Of a stretch of 64,000 nucleotides of DNA, positions 38,561 through 49,510 are shown one piece after another. Each line of letters starts with the position of its first letter. Within the stretch, counting starts at the first letter, position 1. The stretch lies in NCBI RefSeq assembly GCF_037154075.1, contig NZ_JBANRJ010000001.1, forward strand, positions 1,855,501 to 1,919,500, in the 5' to 3' direction. The notes below the pieces were generated by a model. It did not search any database. It was not told where the DNA came from and saw only the letters and a list, made by a program, of their open reading frames with translations. The stretch comes from Sphingobium aromaticiconvertens (GTDB lineage Bacteria; Pseudomonadota; Alphaproteobacteria; Sphingomonadales; Sphingomonadaceae). The translations under genes and the position numbers were made by a program.

Positions 38561-38923
38561 CTATGCGGCATCATGGGCGCGGCGGGCGGCCATGATCTGC
38601 CCCACATGACTTTCGGCCCAGCGAGTGATGTCGGTCAGCAGGCCGATCAGACCGCTCGCCAGCGGCGTTAGCGCATATTCGACCGTCACCGGCACGGTCG
38701 GAAAGGCGGCGCGGCTGACCAGGCCATCGCGTTCCAGGCTCTTCAACGTTTGGGAGAGCATTTTTTGTGAGATCGCACCGATGCGCCGACGCAGATCGTT
38801 GAAGCGCACCGGCCCCTCGGCCAGCGTCAGCAGGATCAGCACAGCCCATTTGTCACCGATCCGATCAAGGATATGTCGGGTCGGGCAGTCGGGATCATAG
38901 GCATCGCCAACGAGGAGTGTCAT
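38561..38923 (-). CDS. HxlR-family winged-helix regulator
   Basis: A 120-aa regulator with the HxlR core: CPTRHILDRIGDKWAVLILLTLAEGPVRFNDLRRRIGAISQKMLSQTLKSLERDGLVSRAAFPTVPVTVEYALTPLASGL. The N-terminal Cys (DCPTRH) is often a redox or aldehyde sensor in this family. AAGGA lies 7 bases before ATG 38923. It is divergent from an NAD(P)-binding reductase gene, a typical regulator/target pair. Confidence 0.92.
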   Translation of the reverse strand: MTLLVGDAYDPDCPTRHILDRIGDKWAVLILLTLAEGPVRFNDLRRRIGAISQKMLSQTLKSLERDGLVSRAAFPTVPVTVEYALTPLASGLIGLLTDITRWAESHVGQIMAARRAHDAA

Positions 38924-39028
38924 GGTGGTATCCTTGGCGAAACCAGGTGAGAGAGAAGTGCCTTCTTGTGACGTTAGTATCATAATCGCTATCTGGTTTC
39001 TATTGGTAACCATATAGGAATGCATGAG

Positions 39029-39640
39029 ATGAGGATAGCGATCATTGGTGGTTCGGGGCGGGCCGGGCAGGCCATCAGCGCGGAGCTGGCAGGGCGCGGG
39101 CATCAGGTGACGGCAATCTCTCGCCACCCCGAAAATTCGGTCAAGGACGCAGCGATCAGGGCGGTTGCGGGGGACGTCAATGACGGAGAAGCACTAACGA
39201 AGCTGCTCGCGGGACATGACGTGGTGGTGAGTGCGGTGATGTTCTCCGACACCGACCCCGCCGCGCTGGTCGATATCGTCCGCGCGTCGGGCGTGCCGCG
39301 CTATCTGGTCGTGGGCGGGGCGGGTAGTCTGGAGGTCGCGCCGGGCGTGCCGCTGGTCAGCACGGCTGAATTTCCGAAGGAATATCTGACCGAAGCGACG
39401 CGCGGAGGCGCCTTCCTCGACTATCTGCGTGGTTTGAAGGACATCGACTGGACCTTCCTGTCGCCCTCCGCATTGTTCTTCGTCGGCCCACGCAAGGGAG
39501 TGTTCCGGTTGGGCGGGGACCAGTTGATCGTGGATGGTGAGGGCAACAGCAGCATCTCCTATGTGGACTATGCCATTGCCCTCGCCGACGAGATCGAGGT
39601 GCCGCGCCACAGCCGGGCGCGTTTCACCGTGGGCTATTGA
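39029..39640 (+). CDS. NAD(P)-binding oxidoreductase, NmrA/YwnB type
   Basis: The 203-aa atypical short-chain dehydrogenase has MRIAIIGGSGRAGQAISAELAGRGHQVTAISRHP (Rossmann GxxGxxG), VRAVAGDVNDGEALTKLLAGHDVVVSA, VPRYLVVGGAGSLEV and a C-terminal WTFLSPSALF. ATG 39029 was preferred over 39020, where AGGA would abut the codon. Product and substrate are unknown; HxlR next door suggests induction by reactive electrophiles or oxidants. Confidence 0.85.
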   Translation: MRIAIIGGSGRAGQAISAELAGRGHQVTAISRHPENSVKDAAIRAVAGDVNDGEALTKLLAGHDVVVSAVMFSDTDPAALVDIVRASGVPRYLVVGGAGSLEVAPGVPLVSTAEFPKEYLTEATRGGAFLDYLRGLKDIDWTFLSPSALFFVGPRKGVFRLGGDQLIVDGEGNSSISYVDYAIALADEIEVPRHSRARFTVGY

Positions 39641-39661
39641 CGCAAAGTGCCGGGGGCGGCG

Positions 39662-40531
39662 TCAGGCTGCCCCCTCCAGCTTGTCCTGCGTCTTCGTACT
39701 GAAGTCGCTGGCGTCATGCCGTTCATGGAGTTGTTCCGATAGAGAGCCGCTTGTCCGGTTGACTATACGACCGCGCGCCACGGCGGGGCGGGCGTCGATC
39801 TGCCTCGCCCAGCGCATCAAGTTGGTATAGCTTTGCGCCTCCAGAAACTCGGCGGCTTCATAGGCGCGGTTCAGGGCGATGCCGCCATACCAGGGCCAGA
39901 TGGCGATGTCGGCGATGCTATATTCGTCGCCGCCGACAAATTCCGTTTCCGCCAGCCGTCGGTCGAGCACGTCTAACTGGCGCTTCACTTCCATCGTATA
40001 GCGATTGATGGGATATTCGAACTTCTCCGGCGCATAGGCATAGAAATGGCCGAAACCGCCGCCGAGCATCGGCGCGCTGCCCATCTGCCAGAACAGCCAG
40101 GACAGAGCCTCGGTCCGCTTGGCTGGATCGGTGGGCAGGAAGGCGCCGAACTTCTCCGCGAGATAGAGCAGGATCGAACCGGATTCGAATACGCGCTGTG
40201 GTACCGGACCGTTACGATCGAGCAGGGCGGGGATCTTGCTGTTGGGATTTACCGATACGAAGCCGCTGGAAAACTGGTCGCCTTCACCGATGCGGATCAG
40301 CCAGGCATCATATTCTGCGCCCGTGTGGCCCGCAGCCAGCAACTCTTCCAGCAGGATCGTCACCTTTTGTCCATTGGGCGTGGCGAGCGAATAGAGCTGG
40401 AGCGGATGCTGGCCGACAGGCAGATCCTTGTCATGGGTAGCTCCGGCGATCGGGCGGTTGATATTGGCGAACTGGCCGCCATTGGCCTTGTCCCATTTCC
40501 AGACGCGGGGCGGGGTATAGCTGTCGGTCAT
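39662..40531 (-). CDS. yghU: Glutathione-dependent disulfide-bond oxidoreductase YghU
   Basis: This 289-aa member of the nu-class GST-like family begins TPPRVWKWDKANGGQFANINRPIAGATHDKDLPVGQHPLQLYSLATPNGQKVTILLEELL. These features are unique to YghU/YfcG proteins, which bind two glutathione molecules and have disulfide reductase activity. NSKIPALLDRNG and VFESGSILLYLAEKFGAF follow. Start at ATG 40531 by homology. It converges with the reductase gene. Confidence 0.95.
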   Translation of the reverse strand: MTDSYTPPRVWKWDKANGGQFANINRPIAGATHDKDLPVGQHPLQLYSLATPNGQKVTILLEELLAAGHTGAEYDAWLIRIGEGDQFSSGFVSVNPNSKIPALLDRNGPVPQRVFESGSILLYLAEKFGAFLPTDPAKRTEALSWLFWQMGSAPMLGGGFGHFYAYAPEKFEYPINRYTMEVKRQLDVLDRRLAETEFVGGDEYSIADIAIWPWYGGIALNRAYEAAEFLEAQSYTNLMRWARQIDARPAVARGRIVNRTSGSLSEQLHERHDASDFSTKTQDKLEGAA

Positions 40532-40618
40532 GCGGCGAATGCTCCCATGCGAAGAATAGGCTTCGCAGGTAGGAAGCGGAGGCACGCGCCACAACCGTAC
40601 CCCCGCAGCTTTTATACT

Positions 40619-41044
40619 TCAGTGTCTGGCCACCAGTACGCTGACCGGCGAGTGGTGGACGATCGCCGAGGCGTTGGACCCCAGCAGCCGGGATGAGAGC
40701 GATGGCTGGTGCGATCCGATGACGATCAGGTCGGCTTTCTGCTCTGCGGCTTCCGCAATCACTTCGTCGCGCACGCGACCGCGCCGGGTGATGAAGCGGG
40801 CCTGGCCTTCGTCCACTCCGGCTGCGGCGCACCATTTTCGCATGGTCGCCAGCGCATATTCCTCTTCGCGTGCGTCAAAGTCGCTGACGAGCAACTCCAT
40901 GTAACGCGAGGGTAAAAAATAGCGGACATAAAGGAGGTGAAGGCGACCCTCGGCTCCTGCGATGGCCGCCGCCCGAGACAGGACGGCCTGTCCGTTTTCG
41001 GGATCGTTGACGTCTATCGCAACGATGATGGTGGTAAAACGCAT
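40619..41044 (-). CDS. Universal stress protein, UspA family
   Basis: The 141-aa protein has the USP fold: TIIVAIDVNDPENGQAVLSRAAAIAGAEG, a middle strand LHLLYVRYF, and the ATP-binding-type C-terminal motif LIVIGSHQPSLSSRLLGSNASAIVHHSPVSVLVAR (G-2x-G-9x-G(S/T)-like). It is likely a cytosolic stress factor. It is separated from yghU by 87 bases on the same strand. Confidence 0.9.
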   Translation of the reverse strand: MRFTTIIVAIDVNDPENGQAVLSRAAAIAGAEGRLHLLYVRYFLPSRYMELLVSDFDAREEEYALATMRKWCAAAGVDEGQARFITRRGRVRDEVIAEAAEQKADLIVIGSHQPSLSSRLLGSNASAIVHHSPVSVLVARH

Positions 41045-41262
41045 GGTCTTTCCTTCCCGCTTTCAGGTTCCTTCCTATCAACGCAGGGCGATGGGGAAGT
41101 GATGCAAGGAACATGAAAATATGCCGGTGGGCAATGACTGGGCGAATGGCCGCAACAATCCCGCAAGCCAACGCGAAGCGGGTGACAGGGCAGGGGAAGG
41201 CGGTACAGCGGCCGTATCTGCAAAAAAGGATTCCGGACTGGTAAAAATTTCCACCGTCACGT

Positions 41263-41291
41263 CTTGACCGGGGAACATATTTTTCCATATT
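41263..41291 (+). promoter_or_regulatory. Heat-shock (RpoH-type) promoter of groESL
   Basis: CTTGACC (41263-41269) and CCATATT (41285-41291), with 18 bases from CTTG to CCATAT, match the alphaproteobacterial sigma-32 consensus. It lies 8 bases before the CIRCE element. Bases 41045-41262 upstream show no gene or clear element. Confidence 0.7.
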
Positions 41292-41298
41292 CACGCTG

Positions 41299-41325
41299 CT
41301 GGCACTCTCCATTCAGGAGTGCTAA
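41299..41325. promoter_or_regulatory. CIRCE operator (HrcA binding site) of groESL
   Basis: CTGGCACTC (41299-41307), 9 bases, GAGTGCTAA (41317-41325). Compared with consensus TTAGCACTC-N9-GAGTGCTAA, the left arm has two mismatches. It sits over the expected transcription start, as in other alphaproteobacteria where HrcA represses groESL. Confidence 0.9.
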
Positions 41326-41439
41326 CAGTGAAAAAGTTCATCGGGAGAAGGATAGGGCGACAGGTCGATTCGCGTGGGCATCTGTCCACTGGCCATTCAC
41401 CCGATCTGATCCCAAAACCCAGAGGGAAAGGCAATCAAC

Positions 41440-41727
41440 ATGGCATTTCGTCCGTTGCACGACCGTGTTCTCGTCCGCCGCGTAGAGGCTGAAGAGAAGA
41501 CTGCAGGCGGGATCATCATCCCCGACACTGCCAAGGAAAAGCCGCAGGAAGGCGAAATCGTCTCCGTCGGTTCCGGCGCGAAGTCGGAAGAAGGCAAGAT
41601 CACGCCGCTGGACGTCAAGGCTGGCGACCGCATCCTGTTCGGCAAATGGTCCGGCACCGAGATCAAGGTCGATGGTGAAGACCTGCTGATCATGAAGGAA
41701 TCGGACATATTGGGCATCGTCGCCTGA
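41440..41727 (+). CDS. groES: Co-chaperonin GroES
   Basis: The 95-aa lid protein of the GroEL chamber contains [42 protein letters not shown], including the mobile loop, then [32 protein letters not shown]. It is complete. The 53-base gap to groEL and the shared CIRCE/RpoH control region indicate one operon. Confidence 0.99.
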   Translation: MAFRPLHDRVLVRRVEAEEKTAGGIIIPDTAKEKPQEGEIVSVGSGAKSEEGKITPLDVKAGDRILFGKWSGTEIKVDGEDLLIMKESDILGIVA

Positions 41728-41773
41728 TTTTTCCGACTTTCCGTTTCCAGTTTCTCCCAATCAAAGAAGGTAA

Positions 41774-43426
<1,653 letters not shown>

Positions 43427-43461
43427 AGTCCGCGCGTCCTGCGCTCTGGTGCAGAAAAATC

Positions 43462-43497
43462 GAAGGGCCGGCGGAGCGATCCGCCGGCCCTTCTTTG
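43462..43497 (+). terminator. Terminator after groEL
   Basis: GAAGGGCCGGCGGA (43462-43475) pairs perfectly with TCCGCCGGCCCTTC (43480-43493) over a GCGA tetraloop and is followed by TTTG. It lies 35 bases after the groEL stop. Confidence 0.88.
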
Positions 43498-43594
43498 TTC
43501 CGTCGTTTAACGACCAATCTCAGTCATTTAGCGAACCGAATACAGTGTTCCAAACCGGACAGACGGCTAGCCACCCCTAGAGGCCCTCAACGGC

Positions 43595-44287
43595 CTATCG
43601 CCCCAGCACCGTCACCCACATCTGCGCGCGCACGGTAAACCCCAGCGTCTCGTATAGCGCGATGGTGGCGGCGTGGTCGGCATAGGCGTGGAGGAAGGGC
43701 GTTTCGCCGCGGTCCAGCATTGCCTGCGCGACCAGGCGCATCAGCGCCTTGGCATAGCCTTTGCCGCGATGGTCGGGGTGGGTGCAGACGCCGCTGACCT
43801 CCGCGAAGCCGGGCAGGCGCATGCGTTCGCCCGCCATCGCCACCAGTCGTCCCTCTTCGCGAATGCCGATGAAGCGGCCGAGTTGATGGGTATGTTCATG
43901 GAAGGGGCCAGGCTTCGTCATCAGTGCCAGCGCGCGCATCTCCGCGCCGTCGGCGTCATTGAGTATCTCGACCGACGGCGTGGGCGCGGTGGAGGGTGTC
44001 AGGGTGGTGGCGCTCATCTGCGCGAGCTGGGCTGAACGCAGCAATTGTACGCCTGTCGGTGGCACGAACGGGGCATGCTCGACGATCCACAACTCCCCAT
44101 CGGACGGCGCGAGCGCGGCGAGAGCGGTTCGGGATGCGTCACTTTCATCCGCCGCCGCACCGAACGGGCCAAAATCAGGGGCGATCCGCAGTGCGCGGCG
44201 ATCGCCGACTGCCAGCGCGGACCAATTGGCATTCAGCGCATTCCAGACCGGACGGTCGAGAGGATGGGAAGGCAGTGGTTTGAGCAT
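43595..44287 (-). CDS. GNAT-family N-acetyltransferase
   Basis: The 230-aa product (from ATG 44287) has an N-terminal extension and a C-terminal GNAT domain: VSGVCTHPDHRGKGYAKALMRLVAQAMLDRGETPFLHAYADHAATIALYETLGFTVRAQMWV. HRGKGYA is the acetyl-CoA loop. It is of the FR47-like type; the substrate amine is unknown. It is divergent from a MarR-family gene, which might control it. Confidence 0.88.
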   Translation of the reverse strand: MLKPLPSHPLDRPVWNALNANWSALAVGDRRALRIAPDFGPFGAAADESDASRTALAALAPSDGELWIVEHAPFVPPTGVQLLRSAQLAQMSATTLTPSTAPTPSVEILNDADGAEMRALALMTKPGPFHEHTHQLGRFIGIREEGRLVAMAGERMRLPGFAEVSGVCTHPDHRGKGYAKALMRLVAQAMLDRGETPFLHAYADHAATIALYETLGFTVRAQMWVTVLGR

Positions 44288-44340
44288 CGGACCCTCAAAT
44301 GGTTGACGATGGCAACTATCATGGCTTATGCCCGCCCGCA

Positions 44341-44787
44341 ATGGTCGATGTTGTCTCCGCCCTGCGCGCCTTCAATCGCTTTCACACCCGCTTTACCGGT
44401 GTGCTTCAGCCCAGCTATATGGACAGCGGTCTGGGCCTTACCGCCGCCCGCCTTCTTTATGAGATTGCGCGGGGGCCTGAACAGGTCGCCGGGCAGGGCA
44501 TATTGGCGCGGACGCTGCAAGAGCGGCTGGGTATCGACGCGGGCTTCGCCAGCCGCCTGCTACGCGATTTCGAACGCCGCGGCTGGATCGAGCGGCGCAA
44601 GGGCGCGGACGGGCGCCAGCGCCCCATCCACCTGACCGATGATGGTCGCGCCTTTTTTGACAGGCTTGAGGAAAAAACGCGCGCGCATGCAGAAGGGCGA
44701 ATCACCCATCTCGATGACGTGCAACGCGCAGCGCTGATCGCAGCGCTGGGCGAGGTGCGGCGGCTGCTGGGCGACGTAGAGGCCTGA
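44341..44787 (+). CDS. MarR-family transcriptional regulator
   Basis: A 148-aa winged-helix regulator: VVSALRAFNRFHTRFTGVLQPSYMDSGLGLTAARLLYEIARGP, LGIDAGFASRLLRDFERRGWIERRKGADGRQRPIHLTDDGRAFFDRLEEKT. ATG 44341 matches homologues and leaves a 53-base gap to the divergent GNAT gene. An in-frame ATG at 44299 is possible but would leave only 11 bases for two promoters. Target likely the adjacent GNAT gene. Confidence 0.87.
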   Translation: MVDVVSALRAFNRFHTRFTGVLQPSYMDSGLGLTAARLLYEIARGPEQVAGQGILARTLQERLGIDAGFASRLLRDFERRGWIERRKGADGRQRPIHLTDDGRAFFDRLEEKTRAHAEGRITHLDDVQRAALIAALGEVRRLLGDVEA

Positions 44788-44869
44788 CGGTGTGTCGTCC
44801 GGGGTGGGGCAAGTCGCTGTCCCCAGCCTGCCGTAGCGTCATACGCGAAGTCGATGTTTCATTTACGAA

Positions 44870-46894
44870 ATGGAAATCATATTTCGCCATCCTGCATGCG
44901 ACGTGGCAGGCCTATTGACCAACTGGATCGCGCTTCTGCGCGAGCGCTTTGCGCCCGACGATCAGTTCAGCGCTGACGTTCAGGACAGTCTTGTTAAGTC
45001 GCTTTACGCGTCGCCCGCTTCGTTGATGATCGGCGCGATTGCCGGTGGCGCACTTGGTATGGTCGTTGCCGTTCATGCAAATCGGCCGGCCATTACGACG
45101 ATTGCGGTGCTGATTTTCCTGGTTGGCGCCCTCCGGTCGATCTCTGCCGTCTATTTCCAGCGGGAGCTGGCACAGCAGGCGACGGTCAAGCGCATATGGG
45201 GCGCAGCCTATGAACTGGGTGCGTGGAGCTATGCCGCGTTGCTGGGCCTGTTGGCGTTCGCCACGCTGGTTCTGACACAACAGGCTTCACTTCATATCTT
45301 AAGCGTTTGTCTGGTCGCGGCCTATGCGGGTGGTATTGCCGGGCGCAATGCGGGCCGGGTCAAGATCGCCATCGGCCAGACCTGCCTGGCGCTGCTGCCG
45401 ACCTGTGCGGGCCTCACCATCGCGGGCGGGCTGGGCTATTGGGTGCTGGCACTGATGCTGTTCCTGATGATCTTCGCAATGGCGGAGATCACGACGACCA
45501 CGCATCGCATCGTCCTTCAGGCACTTCAGGGCCGGTTCGAAAAGACACAACTGGCCGCGAAGTTCGAGCGGCTGGCGCGCTTCGACAGCCTGACCGGGGT
45601 TGAAAACCGGATGGCCATGCAGATGCGCCTGCGCGAACTGTTCGACCGGCGCGAGCGGGCGGATACGGCCATGGCAGTGCTGTGGATGGACATGGACCGC
45701 TTCAAGGAAATCAACGACACGCTGGGCCATATCGTCGGCGATCAACTGCTCTGCCAGGTGGCGGAACGATTGACGCAGGCGGTCGACGGCCGGGGGCATG
45801 TTGCGCGCTTTGGCGGTGACGAATTCATCCTGATCTGCCCCGGCGCCGATCGGGAGGCGGCACGGCTCATCGGCGAGGATGTGATGGCCGAGTTCGCCTA
45901 TGACTTCATGGTTGGCGGCTATCATCTGGCGGTCACAGCCTCCACGGGCATTTCGGTGGCGCCCGATGACGGAAACGACGCGGACGAACTGCTCCAGCAC
46001 GCCGACATGGCGCTATATCAGGCCAAGCATCAGGGCCGCAATCGCATCGCCAGCTTCGACTGGGCCATGAAGGAAAAGCATAACCGCATTTACGAACTGG
46101 AGCGGGGACTGCGTTCGGCCATCGCCAATGACGAGCTGGCGGTCCATTACCAGCCGATCTTCGACATCGCGACCGGCCAGATATCCATGTGCGAAGCCTT
46201 GCTGCGCTGGACGCATCCGGTCATGGGGCCGATCTCTCCGGGTGAGTTCATTCCGATCGCGGAAAGCACGTCGCAGATCGAGGCGATCACCGCCTGGGTG
46301 CTCGATCAGGCATGCCACACGGCGATGCAGTGGGAGGATCATGTGCGCGTGGCGGTCAATATTTCGCCTGCGCTCATCAAGACGGAGGGACTTTCCGGTG
46401 CCGTGCTCACGGCGCTGGTGCGTTCAGGCCTCGCCGCGCGTCGGCTGGAGCTGGAGGTCACCGAATCAATATTTCTGGAGGATAGCGGCCGCACCAGTCT
46501 GGTGCTGGCCGAATTGCAGCGGATCGGCCTGCGGCTGGCGCTCGACGATTTCGGCACGGGCTATTCCTCGCTCGGCTATTTGCGCGACTATGCATTCGAC
46601 ACGATCAAGGTGGATCAGAGCTTCATGCGGGACATTGGCAAGAATCCGCGCGACCAGGCCATTGCCCGGTCCGTCGCGGACCTTGCCCGCGCGCTCCATT
46701 GCGAGACCGTGGCCGAAGGCATCGAGAATGAGGAACAACTGCGCTATGCGCGCGAAGCCGGGTTCACCAATGTCCAGGGATATATGCTGTGTCGCCCGAT
46801 CCCGGCCAACCAGTTGCTGGACATCATGGGGCGCAAGGAGGACATATTGGCCCGCGCTGTGATCAGCATTCGTGAGGCGCGCAAGCGCGCGTGA
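44870..46894 (+). CDS. Membrane GGDEF-EAL protein (c-di-GMP synthase/phosphodiesterase)
   Basis: The 674-aa protein has an N-terminal membrane part with about five to six helices (residues about 45-210), then a GGDEF domain (RFGGDEFIL, residues about 315-319; substrate motif MDMDRFKEINDTLGH) and an EAL domain (EALLRW, E442, later DDFGTGYSSL and VDQSFM). Both signatures are intact, so it could both make and degrade c-di-GMP; which activity dominates is unknown. The N-terminal part has no recognisable ligand domain. It converges with an RpfF-like gene, suggesting a link with DSF signalling. Confidence 0.95.
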   Translation: MEIIFRHPACDVAGLLTNWIALLRERFAPDDQFSADVQDSLVKSLYASPASLMIGAIAGGALGMVVAVHANRPAITTIAVLIFLVGALRSISAVYFQRELAQQATVKRIWGAAYELGAWSYAALLGLLAFATLVLTQQASLHILSVCLVAAYAGGIAGRNAGRVKIAIGQTCLALLPTCAGLTIAGGLGYWVLALMLFLMIFAMAEITTTTHRIVLQALQGRFEKTQLAAKFERLARFDSLTGVENRMAMQMRLRELFDRRERADTAMAVLWMDMDRFKEINDTLGHIVGDQLLCQVAERLTQAVDGRGHVARFGGDEFILICPGADREAARLIGEDVMAEFAYDFMVGGYHLAVTASTGISVAPDDGNDADELLQHADMALYQAKHQGRNRIASFDWAMKEKHNRIYELERGLRSAIANDELAVHYQPIFDIATGQISMCEALLRWTHPVMGPISPGEFIPIAESTSQIEAITAWVLDQACHTAMQWEDHVRVAVNISPALIKTEGLSGAVLTALVRSGLAARRLELEVTESIFLEDSGRTSLVLAELQRIGLRLALDDFGTGYSSLGYLRDYAFDTIKVDQSFMRDIGKNPRDQAIARSVADLARALHCETVAEGIENEEQLRYAREAGFTNVQGYMLCRPIPANQLLDIMGRKEDILARAVISIREARKRA

Positions 46895-46924
46895 GGGTGC
46901 GCGCGGTCGGGTTCCGCTTTCCGA

Positions 46925-47881
46925 CTATTGCGTCAGCCGTGTCTGCGCGGATGCCAGCCGTCGCATCAATTTCAAATCTCTGGGGTCGAGTTTAAGGGCA
47001 GTCGCGGCCCAGTTTTCGACAATGTCCTTCAATTCATCATAGAGCAGCGGATCGACGCGGCGGCCCGCGTCGAACACGCCCATATAGCCGGCATGATGCC
47101 GACGCGTGCGTGCAATATAATCGCGCACGGCCGCCTCACCTTCTCCATCCTCAACCAGCACGGTGACGATGCCCATGTCGTGCATTTCCTCCGCTGTGTA
47201 GACCTTGCCGGACAACAGCATCCGTTCTGCCATGGCGCGGCCCAGCTTGCGCGCCAGGATCGAATAGGCGCCCATGCCGGGGAACAGGCCGAACAGCATT
47301 TCGGGCAGGCCGAACTTTGCGCTGCGTTCGGCAACGACCACATCAAAGCACAATAACGCCTCGAACCCGCCGCCCAGCGCGTCGCCTTGCGCCAGTGCCA
47401 CGCTGATGACCGGGGCGTCGGCATTGCGCCAGGCGCGGTGGACGACGTCAATACAGGCATGGCCATAGCGGATGAGGGCGTCGAGATCCTGTCGTTCGAT
47501 GGAGGCTGCGAAATGTTCAAGGTCGCCGCCCAGGTTGAAGACGCCGGGGAAGCGCGATCCCAGCACCATATATTTGACTGGCAGGACACCGGCGTCGGAC
47601 AGCCGCTTTGTCTCGGTCTGCCACAGATGGATGTCGCGCAGCAGCTTCAGATTATAGTTGGGGCGATCAAGCGGGGTCATGAAGGCCCAAAGCGTGTCGA
47701 TCTCCGCCTCCCAGCGCACGTCGATCTGCCCCAGATCGAACAGCTGCGATGGCTGTCCGTCGGCAAAATTCGTCCGTTCCGTATCGGAAGTGCGAGTCTG
47801 TTCGACCATAGCCTCCATCTGCGTCGCCGCGTCTGGGTCCATCCCATTATCGGACAGGTTAAAATGTCCTGAATCAATCAT
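46925..47881 (-). CDS. rpfF: RpfF-like DSF-family signal synthase (crotonase superfamily)
   Basis: This 318-aa crotonase has the RpfF hallmarks: ALAQGDALGGGFEALLCFDVV with E174 and KFGLPEMLFGLFPGMGAYSIL with E194. The 20-residue spacing equals that of the two catalytic glutamates of Xanthomonas RpfF, and the length is typical. It also shares RPNYNLKLLRDIHLWQ and the C-terminal LDPRDLKLMRRLASAQTR. RpfF makes cis-2-unsaturated fatty acid signals (DSF) from acyl-ACP. No rpfC or rpfG is adjacent; the neighbour is a GGDEF-EAL gene. An ordinary enoyl-CoA hydratase is a less likely alternative, since those are about 260 aa and lack this N-terminus. Confidence 0.85.
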   Translation of the reverse strand: MIDSGHFNLSDNGMDPDAATQMEAMVEQTRTSDTERTNFADGQPSQLFDLGQIDVRWEAEIDTLWAFMTPLDRPNYNLKLLRDIHLWQTETKRLSDAGVLPVKYMVLGSRFPGVFNLGGDLEHFAASIERQDLDALIRYGHACIDVVHRAWRNADAPVISVALAQGDALGGGFEALLCFDVVVAERSAKFGLPEMLFGLFPGMGAYSILARKLGRAMAERMLLSGKVYTAEEMHDMGIVTVLVEDGEGEAAVRDYIARTRRHHAGYMGVFDAGRRVDPLLYDELKDIVENWAATALKLDPRDLKLMRRLASAQTRLTQ

Positions 47882-48066
47882 CTGCGCCCCCGCATTTTTC
47901 TATTGTCGGAGGAGAACAGGGACGCCTCGTTGATGCAATCTCTCTTGCGATCAGTTGCAGGCGTTAACCTTCTTTATTGGGCAGTGTGGCAAGTGAGGCG
48001 CATAAAAAGCGAAGGAAATCGTAGCCTCGTTGCGAAAATGCAACAAGGCCCTGCCGGTTTCTCATT

Positions 48067-48094
48067 TTAACAATGGACAACAATCCATTGTTAA
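48067..48094. promoter_or_regulatory. Perfect inverted repeat over the start codon of a small ORF
   Basis: TTAACAATGGA (48067-48077) and TCCATTGTTAA (48084-48094) are perfect reverse complements (11 bases) with a 6-base centre. The ATG of the 74-aa ORF (48073) lies in the left arm. It may be an operator or an RNA hairpin that hides the start. Confidence 0.6.
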
Positions 48095-48297
48095 CCTTTA
48101 TTAATTACCAAGACTGTGTGCGAGATAATCCAAACACTTCTTACCATGTGTCCTTGATGCTGCACGATTCGCTGGGGCAGACCTGGTCGGTTTCACTGTC
48201 GGCGGATTGCCTGCGTTTCATCGGCAGCTACAAGCGGGTGGAAGGGTTTGATATCCATGCCACGTTGCGGGTCGAGGGTATCAGCCGTCAGGCCTGA
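48073..48297 (+). CDS. Hypothetical small protein (74 aa)
   Basis: A 74-aa frame in a locally AT-rich stretch (48073-48160) that differs from the GC-rich neighbourhood. The sequence (NTSYHVSLMLHDSLGQTWSVSLSADCLRFIGSYKRVEGFDIHATLRVEGISRQ) suggests a small beta-barrel or PilZ-like fold but no motif is certain. Alternatives are a shorter product from GTG 48118. It lies between the divergent rpfF and tgt. The start codon sits within an inverted repeat, so translation may be regulated. Confidence 0.5.
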   Translation: MDNNPLLTFINYQDCVRDNPNTSYHVSLMLHDSLGQTWSVSLSADCLRFIGSYKRVEGFDIHATLRVEGISRQA

Positions 48298-48347
48298 GGC
48301 TGGGCTCCATGCGCGGCCATCTTGTGCGCTGGGGCGTTCAATCCTAG

Positions 48348-49502
<1,155 letters not shown>

Positions 49503-49510
49503 TTTGTGGA

